Shown here one piece after another: positions 35,201 through 44,100 of a stretch of DNA of 64,000 bases. Origin of the DNA: Winogradskyella sp. (GTDB taxonomy: Bacteria; Bacteroidota; Bacteroidia; Flavobacteriales; Flavobacteriaceae); contig NZ_JABSST010000003.1 of assembly GCF_013213975.1 (NCBI RefSeq), forward strand, positions 1-64,000. Reading direction: 5' to 3'. The position numbers and the translations under genes are program-made. Positions within the stretch are counted from its first letter, which is position 1; every line of letters starts with the position of its first letter. Below the pieces are notes generated by a model that searched no databases, was not told the origin of the DNA, and worked only from the letters and a program-made list of their open reading frames with translations.

Positions 35201-37175
35201 TAATACAATCTGAGTTCGATGGGAAATGCCATGTTTGGGTTCTTATGCCACCGCCTACCGTAGTAATATCTATTGGTTCATCTAAACTCGATGCTTGAAG
35301 TACTGCATCCGTTTGAGCCTCATTCCAATTGTAAGTCAAGAAATACATTTCCCCAACTTCATCAACAACTGAAATTCGTGTTTCTATCTTTTTAGTAATG
35401 GACGGATTATTATCATCGACTTGTAAATCAAAATGCTTAACTATAACTGTGCCTGGCGGAAAATCCCAATCCCCGTGTTCAGAATATGCAACTTGCTCTT
35501 CACTGCCACTATGAACACCATCATTATTAGGGACAGCTATCCAGCGCTTTTTAAGGGCACCATCAGACCAAAATGATTCGTACAATTCGTAAGGCACATA
35601 ACCATCAATGACATCTAAGGTGCTTAAATCTGAAAATATGCCAGTCTGAGATAGTAACTGAGGCGCAGGACCGTAATCAGCATCATCGTCTATTAATTTA
35701 TAAATGTTAGTGGCAAATCCTAAATTTAGAATATACAGTTCACCTTGAGCATCTTCACCAAAAGAGATAATGTCTTCTGGCAAAAATGTACTAATTTGTT
35801 CGTACTCTCCGGTACTAATATCAACAGAAAATATTTCATCGCCACCGCCATAATCAGCACAGATATATTTACCAAATAACTCAGGTATACCAGATCCTCT
35901 ATAAACATATCCACCAGTTATTGAATTGACAATGTCATGACTAAAATCTACAAAAGGTTCCTCATGGGCCATATTATTAAATAAATCAGAATAGCAACCA
36001 GGTCCAGCCAACGTACCTTCGTATAATGGCCAACCAAAATTGGAATTTGTGCTCAAAACATTGATCTCTTCACGATTATTAAGGCCTACATCACCAATAT
36101 AAAACGTACCTGTCTGGCTATCCTTAGTCATTCTAAATGGATTTCTTAACCCTACAGCATAATATTCCTCAAAGAAATCACCTGCAGAGTAAACATCATT
36201 TGGATCATTTGTTGTTAAATTAGGTTGACCATATAAAGTTGTTGTTGAGCCTGGTGTTGTGTCAGAAAAAGGATTATCATTTGGAATCCAATATTCTACT
36301 CCAGTTATCTCACCTGCAAAACCAGTATCTGCTGGTTTGGTTCTAACTGGAGCGTGACTTTTTGTTGGATCTTTATCTACGTCTAATCGTAAAACACCAC
36401 CTGCAAGATCTTCTGTAATTTCTTGAGATCTTCTCCAAGATGCCATATCACCTGTAGTTAGGTAGAGAAAACCATCATCACCAAATTCTAAACCACCACC
36501 ATAATGTGTTGTACCATACATTCTGTTCTTTAGGAGTATGGTTCTAGAATTAGCAACAAATGTCATTGTTGTAGGATCTACTTCAAATCGTTCTAATACA
36601 AGGTAGTTTCCTTGGTATTCACTATCGCCATACGAACATCCTTGACTTGTATATCCACCAAATGGAGGCGAATCTTGACCTTGAGCATTTTTGGTAGCAT
36701 AGTAGACATAAAAATAATTTTGAGGATTAGATACAGCATCAAAATCAGGATGAATGGTCATACCCAAAAATCCACCATCTGAAACGAGGCCAACTTCCGC
36801 TGATAGATCAATTAATAAATTCTTATCAGTTGTTGCTTCATCATCTTCGAACCAATAGATTATGCCATTTAATTGTCCTATAACAAATGTACTTTGACTA
36901 GGCACTTGCTTAAAGGCAATCGGATAGAAAAATGTGAGATTTGGAAATGCTATTCTGTAGGTAGCATCTAAATCTGTATCTAAGGCCTGTGGAAAAACTC
37001 CATTTGAATATGGAGAAATAGTTCCTACACTTGTTAAACCAGGTCCTGAAAAATACGGAAACGACCCAAATAATAATACTGAAGCAATTAAAACTATGAA
37101 AGTTCTAAGTGATTTAAATTTAGGATTAAAACGTGTTAATAGGGTTCCAATAAGTTTTTTGGAATAATGTTTCAT
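32280..37175 (-). CDS. Secreted PQQ-dependent sugar dehydrogenase/diheme cytochrome fusion with T9SS type A sorting domain
   Basis: This 1631-residue protein is built from several parts. After a signal anchor (FIVLIASVLLFGSFPYF), a glucose/sorbosone-dehydrogenase beta-propeller runs to about residue 480 (GGGLEFGDDGFLYLTTGD, YYAVGLRNPFRM, ICADYGGGDEIF). A region to about 830 carries two c-type haem motifs, CINCH near 654 and CAYCH near 736, like the SO2930-type diheme family. A discoidin-like region and beta domains follow. The C-terminal sorting signal (SFVLYELNGK, AGVYIIELMSQSG) directs T9SS export. It should oxidise a sugar or alcohol outside the cell and pass electrons to its own haems. 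Confidence 0.88.
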   Translation of the reverse strand: MKHYSKKLIGTLLTRFNPKFKSLRTFIVLIASVLLFGSFPYFSGPGLTSVGTISPYSNGVFPQALDTDLDATYRIAFPNLTFFYPIAFKQVPSQSTFVIGQLNGIIYWFEDDEATTDKNLLIDLSAEVGLVSDGGFLGMTIHPDFDAVSNPQNYFYVYYATKNAQGQDSPPFGGYTSQGCSYGDSEYQGNYLVLERFEVDPTTMTFVANSRTILLKNRMYGTTHYGGGLEFGDDGFLYLTTGDMASWRRSQEITEDLAGGVLRLDVDKDPTKSHAPVRTKPADTGFAGEITGVEYWIPNDNPFSDTTPGSTTTLYGQPNLTTNDPNDVYSAGDFFEEYYAVGLRNPFRMTKDSQTGTFYIGDVGLNNREEINVLSTNSNFGWPLYEGTLAGPGCYSDLFNNMAHEEPFVDFSHDIVNSITGGYVYRGSGIPELFGKYICADYGGGDEIFSVDISTGEYEQISTFLPEDIISFGEDAQGELYILNLGFATNIYKLIDDDADYGPAPQLLSQTGIFSDLSTLDVIDGYVPYELYESFWSDGALKKRWIAVPNNDGVHSGSEEQVAYSEHGDWDFPPGTVIVKHFDLQVDDNNPSITKKIETRISVVDEVGEMYFLTYNWNEAQTDAVLQASSLDEPIDITTVGGGIRTQTWHFPSNSDCINCHNNANKGGLGLKSRYLNTDYTYAETGVTANQLVTLSHLGILDTSITDAETGDIYTNKRLDDSSASLDEKARSYLDLNCAYCHRRDNSIRTNFDLRVYNNLEATELLNSGILTPLGIDIDEEIVHPGDASKSILFHRMNSVDASVMMPPISKTIIDQPAVDLVEQWINQLSGVSSDTINNPNPLINLALLPSATLSGSVSQGSGRGAPLDILYDPASGDYKVTTSFAEYGESYNQNLGPVDADNGFYWRTDWSSPKFVNYITLGGTYPNQPQPNTHWRVSYLRQGLWFTIEEGIGGWIDSGIYQWDNTNQPPIYAEAVRVQLYTDGVQDLVSIHLRGRGGDTQQGADDSQTEPKASMVQFKPYSNPTTIDNVTAGIQTTCNSSDNSYTQELTVTYTNPPATGSLVVNDQSFPITTSPQTITLVGLNSDGLDVEVTADFTDGYKSTYLSNSAVFTAPNACEDLMIGVDEDVTINGDYTVGATGSIEIMEGGSLTINGNLVNNGEILLNSVSNKYSSLIVSGSTTGVIKYKRHINAFNGITGNDLISSPVKNQNFGSLAGDNSNIFENPANTIQKLFGPFNEALGSYQIYDTTANDLTPINSGVGYRTARDSSEDGVSGTTFTFTGEIESGNVEVSISSNGSSFEGWNLIGNPYSSYLDFDAFFSMNQSQLDVTSFQAIYGYDGDASNGWEVLNSATTGRLIAPGQGFFVKSKTDGGIVTFTPSMRVTGDSDDFILGRSGTSPHHGHLELKAISNASEFTTDFYFNENASHGLDPGYDAALYGGNAPDFAIYSLLVDDITGGVPFSIQALSSSAMENVVIPLGINADQGQQITISINESDLPSDIDVYLEDAVYNTFTLLNDGEYAFTADEDLSETGRFYLRFEGNALTVTELPINKLIIYSDFSTNSIVIEGDLEEETSFVLYELNGKNSMKDQLDIFKNRQVIAVDRLSAGVYIIELMSQSGSRRFEKLIIK

Positions 37176-37487
37176 TTGAATGTTAATTAATAGCTAATTA
37201 AATGTAATACTATTACTTAGATTCAATCAAACATTTCGACTAATGTTCATTAAAAACGATAACAGTAATCAATTGATAATCTTTAAAGTATTTTTCAAAC
37301 TCTAGAAGTCATTTTGTTATGTATGCATAATAAATTAATCTACTGATATTAAATGTTTTAAACATCCATTTTGTTTAATTTTTTCTTAAAAATCATCAAC
37401 TATAAATTCATTTTATTTTACACCCTTATAAGTAATTAATTATCAAATATTTGATGCATTTATAGATAAAAGAACTATATTTAAGGT
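37176..37487. other. AT-rich intergenic region
   Basis: This is the divergent gap between the large secreted dehydrogenase (minus) and the DUF4251 lipoprotein (plus). I see no ORF, hairpin or repeat. A TATATTTA sequence about 20 bases before the DUF4251 start resembles the -7 element with its final G changed, and is the likely promoter. Confidence 0.4.
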
Positions 37488-38051
37488 ATGAAAATAAGGA
37501 GCCTATTAATATCAGTATTAATTATATTGTTGGGATGTAAAACTATTCCAAATGAAGAAGATTTAGCATCGGAATCAAGCGAGTTCAAAGCTTTAAAGAC
37601 TTTAGTTGATTCCCGAAATTTAGTTTTTGAAGCTCAGGTTGCTTATCCCTTTCAAACCAATGATATTATTGATGTTTCTAATGAATTAATGAGCCAAACA
37701 GAAAATGCTAACGGTAGATTTAGTCTAAGTGCGAATGAAGATTATTTAAAGTTAAAACATGATTCTACAAGTGCTCGTTTGTCCTATTTTGGTGAGCTTA
37801 GAACCTCAGGGTATTCAGACGCTAGAGACACCAACATTGAGTTTAATAATACAGTAAGTGATTATAAAGTCAAGATTAATGAGAAGAAGAGACATATTTC
37901 TATTTCGTTCAAAGTTAAAAATGAAACAGAACAATTCAATATTAAATTGCTTTTGTTTTCATCCCAAAAAGGCAACTTAACGGTTTACGGATCTAACAGA
38001 ACAACGATAAGATATGATGGCGAATTTAGACCTTCAAAAAAACATAATTAA
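37488..38051 (+). CDS. DUF4251 domain lipoprotein
   Basis: The 187-residue protein has a lipoprotein signal (LLISVLIILLGC) and a DUF4251 domain with SRNLVFEAQVAYPFQTNDI, GRFSLSANEDYLKLK and GELRTSGYSDARDTNIEFN. These secreted Bacteroidota proteins are common and of unknown function, with a fold of beta strands. It is monocistronic and divergent from the large dehydrogenase gene. Confidence 0.88.
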   Translation: MKIRSLLISVLIILLGCKTIPNEEDLASESSEFKALKTLVDSRNLVFEAQVAYPFQTNDIIDVSNELMSQTENANGRFSLSANEDYLKLKHDSTSARLSYFGELRTSGYSDARDTNIEFNNTVSDYKVKINEKKRHISISFKVKNETEQFNIKLLLFSSQKGNLTVYGSNRTTIRYDGEFRPSKKHN

Positions 38052-38157
38052 TTTTTGCAGTAGCCTTCTTTTATTTTAACAGATTGTAAATCTCTCTAAA
38101 CTTTATTTTCGTAGTTCTGCTTTGAAATACTAAAGAGCAGCATGTGCTCATTAGATT

Positions 38158-38644
38158 TTAGTAAAATGCGGGTTCTGTTTTAGCATGCAATGTTATAGGT
38201 TTTCTAGTAACAAAGGCTTCATATACGGTAATCATGCCAAGACACTTAGACGAATCTTTATCGTTTTTTACTTTTTGAAATTTTGCTTTTGTGGAGAGAT
38301 AAATAAACGCTTTATTTTTATTAACTAATATCATGAGTCCATCATAATCAATAGTCGTTTAACGCAAGTTCCTTAGAAGATGGCTTATCTTTTCAATTCA
38401 TATTCCATAAAAAGGCATAAGTGAAAAATTCAATCCCAACAGGATTACGCCAATCCTTTGTAAACCTTAAATCTTCATATCCTTCGCAATTGATTTCAGG
38501 GGCAAAACCAAATGGAAATTTAATAACTCCTTTTAAATAAGTAGAATCAGCTTCTAGTATATATAAGTCATTATCTTTTTGGCCAAAACTCATTAATGTA
38601 TAATATGTGCAATCAGATAAAAATATTATTTTTTTCATAAGCAT
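38158..38644 (-). pseudogene. Decayed gene for a small secreted protein (nonsense plus frameshift)
   Basis: The minus strand encodes an 83-residue beginning (ADSTYLKGVIKFPFGFAPEI, DWRNPVGIEFFTYAFLWNMN) and meets TGA at 38393-38395. Reading on in the same frame gives KDKPSSKELALNDY, and after a one-base shift near 38345 it continues DGLMILVNKNKAFIYLSTKA, CLGMITVYEAFVTRKPITLH, then stops at 38158. The pieces join into one plausible protein. The gene thus carries at least one nonsense and one frameshift change. Its 5' end overlaps the 3' end of the YceI gene by ten bases. The family is not named with certainty. Confidence 0.75.
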
Positions 38645-39195
38645 AAGCTTACTTCAAAACCAATACCGTCTGCGATAGCGCCATCTCGTAAAGTACTATT
38701 GTAATCAATACCCCAACGTTGTCTATCGATCTTGAATCTTGCTGTTAACTGTTGCTTTTCATAATTTACTTTGGCTTGAAAATTTATCGGTAAGGTAATC
38801 CCTTTAATTGTGAGATCTGCAAAAATCTGTATATTGTGATTATCGTGATATTTAACTTTTAAAATTGTCAAAATGGAAGTAGGATAATCTGAAGTATTAA
38901 AAAAATCTTGATTCTTAAGATGATCTACAAGTCCAATGTTAGCTTCTTCATCTTTAATATCTAGACAAATTATCGAATTCATATCAATTATAAATGTTCC
39001 ACCTGTGATTACATCATTATTCTTTGTAAAGTAGCCTTCTTTAAAATTTATGGTGCCATAATGGCCACCAAAATAAAATGAATATTCGCCTGACCATTTA
39101 ATTTCGCTTTTTGATCTATTGATGTCTAATTTTTCTTGTGCAAAGTGGTAAGTCCAAACAAACAGGCACAGAACGATACATAGGATTTTTTTCAT
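38635..39195 (-). CDS. YceI family secreted protein
   Basis: The 186-residue protein has a signal peptide (ILCIVLCLFVWTYHFAQ) and the YceI lipocalin-like fold: SKSEIKWSGEYSFYFGGHYG, GGTFIIDMNSI, LVDHLKNQDFFNTSDYPTSI and DLTIKGITLPINFQAKV. YceI proteins bind long isoprenoid or lipid chains in the periplasm. It is divergent, 128 bases apart, from a membrane-tethered winged-helix regulator, which may control it. The decayed gene follows directly downstream in the same direction. Confidence 0.92.
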   Translation of the reverse strand: MKKILCIVLCLFVWTYHFAQEKLDINRSKSEIKWSGEYSFYFGGHYGTINFKEGYFTKNNDVITGGTFIIDMNSIICLDIKDEEANIGLVDHLKNQDFFNTSDYPTSILTILKVKYHDNHNIQIFADLTIKGITLPINFQAKVNYEKQQLTARFKIDRQRWGIDYNSTLRDGAIADGIGFEVSLCL

Positions 39196-39323
39196 GACTA
39201 AATTTTTTAATTGAATAATGAGATAAAACTAAAATGTTTAATCCTGAAGAGTGTCAAAAAAATGTAAAAGAAGTGTCAATGACTTGTAAAATTTAAAAGA
39301 AATACTTGTTCTTTGTCAATACT

Positions 39324-40166
39324 ATGATGAACAATTATCTAAATATACTCGTCTTATTTCTTATTCTATTTACGTCTTGTGATGATTCTAAACCATTGGG
39401 GCTTGAGAAAAAAACAAAGATTGCTCTTAGAGATGTTGGTCATAAACTATTACTAAATCAAAATGATTCTACATCGTTGATTTTACCGGTTAAAAAACTT
39501 AATTCTAGGTCATATCGGTTAGAGATAGACACAACCTTGACTATTGAACCACTACTATTAGTTGAAATTATCTCTGATAGTTTCAAGTCAGCTAGTTTAC
39601 CTGAAAATTATATCATTGAAGTTATTCAATGTAGGAACAATGAAGTGGCTTACAGCTTTCAAAAAAGTACAACAATTGATAAAACTGTTATTCCTTGTGG
39701 TGGTCGTTATCTGCCAGTAGGGTTCTATGTAATTGAAGTTAATTATGCAGTAATAAATTCTAATTCATCTCAGTGGTTATATTTTCTTATTCCTTTAGGT
39801 ATTGTTATTGTAGTGATAATGTTAATTTTTAAACAAAAATCAAGAAAAACACCTAATACAGTTAAAGTTCAATATGAAGTTATTGGTAGTTTTCGATTTT
39901 ATCCCGAACAGAACAAACTTGTTAAGGAAGCAGAAGAAATAGCTCTATCTAAAAAAGAATGTGAGCTATTAACCTTATTTATACAAAAGCCAAACGTGTT
40001 GATTAAACGCGAAGAACTTACTAAGCGTGTTTGGGAAGACAATGGTGTTATTGTGGGTAGAAGTCTAGACACCTACATTTCTAAACTTCGTAAAAAATTA
40101 CAAAGCGATACAAGTATTAAACTTGTAAATGTTCACGGAGTAGGGTATAAACTCAGAATTTTATAG
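39324..40166 (+). CDS. Membrane-tethered transcription regulator with C-terminal OmpR-type winged helix
   Basis: Using the ATG at 39324 (the track's 39306 is TTG) the protein has 280 residues. An N-terminal hydrophobic leader ends in a lipobox-like LFTSC. An extracytoplasmic region of about 130 residues follows, then a transmembrane helix (WLYFLIPLGIVIVVIMLIF). The C-terminal domain (about 195-280) is a Trans_reg_C winged helix: FYPEQNKLVKEAEEIALSKK, LIKREELTKRVWED and YISKLRKKLQ...VHGVGYKL. The topology is the reverse of ToxR/CadC, where the winged helix is N-terminal. It probably senses an envelope signal and controls the divergent YceI gene. Confidence 0.87.
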   Translation: MMNNYLNILVLFLILFTSCDDSKPLGLEKKTKIALRDVGHKLLLNQNDSTSLILPVKKLNSRSYRLEIDTTLTIEPLLLVEIISDSFKSASLPENYIIEVIQCRNNEVAYSFQKSTTIDKTVIPCGGRYLPVGFYVIEVNYAVINSNSSQWLYFLIPLGIVIVVIMLIFKQKSRKTPNTVKVQYEVIGSFRFYPEQNKLVKEAEEIALSKKECELLTLFIQKPNVLIKREELTKRVWEDNGVIVGRSLDTYISKLRKKLQSDTSIKLVNVHGVGYKLRIL

Positions 40167-41150
40167 CCTATAATAACTTTGGCTTGATCCTTTTGTACAA
40201 GGACAATTACTTGCACTCTGTAATAAATTCAATCCTATAGTCACTACATGAGTTCCCGAATTAAATCCCGATAAATCATTAAGAGTTAACTGATAGGAAT
40301 ACGCAAAGTAAAGCTTGTTGTGCAAAATCCCAGCCATAGGTCCAACATTTAAAGGGCTGAAAAATTGATCGTTTAAAAAACGATATGATGCACCTAGCCA
40401 ATAATAGTCACCGTCTTTATTGAATTTTCGGTACTTAAAATTGATGTCTGTTGCAGATCGATTATCACTATCAAAAAACTGAAAGAACATTGAAGGTTCA
40501 AATTCGACATATTTATTATGCTTAGGTGTAAAAACATAACCTGTGTAAAATTGATAGTTTAATAAGAGTCTGGGTTCTAAACCACCAGTAAAATCATCAG
40601 TATCTTTTGATATTAAGTTATTAGCATTTGCACTGAAATAAAACTTATTCCATCGGTAAAGGAAACCTGCATCAAAATTGTTATTACTGATTGCTCTGTC
40701 TCCATTAATAGCAGGGTCTAAAATCGGAATTTCATATGTTGTATTAAAATTTTCGATATCAATTCTAAAATTATTGATATTATAAGAAAGACCAAAAGAC
40801 AAATATTGCTTCGATTTCCAATCTAAGATTAAATGATGGGCAAATGAGAGCTTTAGTCCCTTCTGCCTAGTATTTCCATTTTTATCGTTATAAGCAGAAA
40901 TGCCTATACCTGATCGATTCGAAATTCTAAAATCTGCATAAATAGATTGATTGTCTGGAGCGTTTTTAATGCCTACCCATTGGGTTAATCCATTTGCTCG
41001 TATCTTTAAATTATCACCAATTCCAGCGTAAGTAGGTGAAATTACAAAGTCGTTATCAGCTAAATACTGGGTCCATACAGGTAAATTTAATTCCTGACTA
41101 TAGCTAAATGTTGTGAATATAAAAATTATAAAAATTAAAATTCGTTTCAT
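40161..41150 (-). CDS. PorP/SprF family T9SS membrane protein
   Basis: The 329-residue outer-membrane barrel protein has a signal peptide (ILIFIIFIFTTFSYSQ) and PorP/SprF hallmarks: LPVWTQYLADNDFVISPTYA, NGLTQWVGIKNAPDNQS and AYSYQLTLNDLSGFNSGTHV. In Flavobacterium johnsoniae SprF is needed for export of the SprB adhesin, and such genes usually sit next to a type B sorting-domain protein. Here it lies 27 bases downstream of the giant SprB-repeat gene on the same strand, the expected partner arrangement. Its 3' end overlaps the winged-helix regulator gene by six bases. Confidence 0.93.
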   Translation of the reverse strand: MKRILIFIIFIFTTFSYSQELNLPVWTQYLADNDFVISPTYAGIGDNLKIRANGLTQWVGIKNAPDNQSIYADFRISNRSGIGISAYNDKNGNTRQKGLKLSFAHHLILDWKSKQYLSFGLSYNINNFRIDIENFNTTYEIPILDPAINGDRAISNNNFDAGFLYRWNKFYFSANANNLISKDTDDFTGGLEPRLLLNYQFYTGYVFTPKHNKYVEFEPSMFFQFFDSDNRSATDINFKYRKFNKDGDYYWLGASYRFLNDQFFSPLNVGPMAGILHNKLYFAYSYQLTLNDLSGFNSGTHVVTIGLNLLQSASNCPCTKGSSQSYYRL

Positions 41151-41177
41151 TTCAGTAGGTTTAGTTCAATGTTAGGG

Positions 41178-44100
41178 TTATCTATAAAGGGTAAAATGTC
41201 CCACTAATTCTTTATTTACATTTGGATCATTGGTTTTTACAACGAACCAATAATCGCCAGTTGGTAGTTCATTGCCATTGTAGCGGCCATCCCAAACCTC
41301 GCCTACACGATAGGCTGCTACCTTACGACCATAGCGATCGAAAATATCAAACGTCAGGTTTGGATAATTTTCTGCACATCCTGGTGCCCAAGTATCATAT
41401 TGACCATCTCCATTTGGTGTAAACCAATTAGGAATGCATATGTCTACAAACTCTAACTCTATTTGGGCCTCAGCTCTACATCCATTACTATCGGTAACGA
41501 TAATAGTGTAAATACCAGATTCTGTAATAATAAAAGTGCTTTGTGTACCATAGTCTTCACCATTCATAGAGAAAGTATAGTCACCTGATCCACCAGAGGG
41601 TGATGCAATGATTTCATTAATTTCTCCTTCCGATAGGGTAAGGGCAATATCATCTAAGTCTTCAATATCAAAGAATTCAGTTGTTTGAATACAACCATTG
41701 CTATGCCTCACATTGATGTATTGATTTGTTCCTGCTGGCACATTTGTAAATACGTTACTCAATTGATAAGGTCCACCATTTAATGAATAATCTAAATCTG
41801 AAGGATCTGTTAAAGAATCATCAACTGTAACAGTGACCCTATTAACCTGAGTATTATTTTCACATGTAAATTCAACGGTAACTTCAGGATCAATAGTAAC
41901 CGATTCAGGGAAGGTAATATTCCATTGTGATTCACACCCCTGGGCATCCCTAATGTATACGATATGATCTCCACCAGCTAAATCCGTAAAATCAAATTCC
42001 GTTTGTGTTGGCCCGCCTGTAGTATAAGGACCATCGTAATTATCCAGACTTACACTGTAAGGCATGTTTCCGCCAGAAATATCAATACTAAACTCACCAT
42101 TTTCATCACCATCACATAATTCTGGGAATAAGGAATCCGGCACTATTGTTATTAATACGGGATCTGGATTAGTTATTGTAAAATTAAAAGTTAAATAACA
42201 ACCTAACTGATCCTGTACAATCACTGTATAATCACCTGCTGCTAGATTAGTAAACGTATTAGTTTCAAAGAATTGATTCAATTGCGGTGAAATAGCATAT
42301 TGAATCGTTCCTGTGCCCCCTGATGCTGTGATTTCAACAAAACCATTATCATCCCCAGAACAGGTTACATCATTAATTGCTATTGTGGCTTCTAGTTGTG
42401 CATTAGGTTCTGTAATTGTTATTATTGCAGTGGTCTCATTACAATCACCACTTTCTACATAAACAATATAATCACCAGCAACAAGATCTGTGAAATACCC
42501 TGGTGAACTCTGTGTCGCATTTAGAGGATTACCTAAACTATCTTGTAAGGTATAACTATAATCTCCTAATCCACCTTGTGCTGTGGCTAAAATTGATCCA
42601 GTATTGTCGCCGGCACAATTAATGAATGAATTAGAAGATTCTAGATTTATAACTAACTCAGGAAGTGGATCAATTGTAATTTCATTTGATGCATTTGATA
42701 TACAACCATTAGCATCTCGCACATAAAACGCATATGTACCTTCAAGTGCCGAGAATGTTGTGCTTGTATTAAAACTTCCTAACACAGTTGTAAAGTTTTC
42801 TGTATTACTATATTCATAAGGACCAGTACCGCCATTTACACTTAGAGTCAGGGTCGATGCTGTTAAACAAGTCTGTGTACTTGCTCTTACTAAATCTACA
42901 TCTAAAGGCGTAGGATTTGCTATAACAATATCTAAGGAGGTCATTTCACAGCCAAAACCATCTGTAATAGTCACATTATAAGTGCCTGCACCTAAATCAT
43001 TAAATACATTAGATGTTTGTGGACCTGATGAACTTACAACAGGTAAAATTGTATTTAGGGTATAAACATAATTAGCACCTTCTCCACCAGAAACAGCAGT
43101 AATTGTAATACTGGCATCCTGATTACCAAAACATGACAACACACTTGTGCTTGGTGTAAAAGTCGCTGCAATTGGATTAGGCGTATTAAGAGTAATCACT
43201 TCAGAAGCAATACAACCTTCTGCATCTCTTACATTAACAGTATACGTACCTGCAGAAAGATTTTCAAAAACATTATTACTAGAATAGGCCACCGTAACAC
43301 CACCTGTTAATTCAAATTCATAATCTCCCCAGCCGCCATTAGCAATAGCCGTAATAGTACCTTGATTATTATTACAAGTTACATTTGAAGTCTCAGTTAC
43401 AACAATTGATAAGGCCTCTTGTGGAGAGCTAATTACAATATTTGCAGTGTTTGAACAAAATGGAATATCGGTTTCAGTAATAACAACTGAGAATGACCCA
43501 GCATTCATACCATTAACCGTTAATGGATTTGTAGATGTATTAGCATTAACAACTCCAGTAACAGATACACCCAAGTCATCAAATACTTCATAAGTGTATG
43601 CCCCTGAATAATTTGTAACATTAATGTCGAAGCTTCCTGTGTTATCGCCAAAACATGTAACACTAGTTGAGCTTAAGGTAAACATCGGAATAATTGCTTC
43701 AGGTACTGAAACTGACACTTCAGACGTACAAGACGTAATACTATCCGTAATAGTTATTGCATAAATTCCTGAAGGCACACCTGTAAATGTGTTACCACTT
43801 AGACTAATTGTCGCTGGATTTGGTGCAATACTATACGTATAACTACCTGAACCACCTGAACCAGTCAGTGTAATAACACCATCATCATTATTACATGATG
43901 GCAATGTTGTTGCTTCTGCTAAAACATCTATTGGTGCATTGATGTCAATGGAAATTAAATTACTACATCCGTTGGCGTCTTGCACTTCAATGGTATGTGT
44001 ACCTACAAACAGATTAGAAATTGTAAATGGGGCTGTTTGATTTTGAAATGCACCACCATCAATACTATAACTGTAAGGTGCTATACTTGGAGTATCTAAG

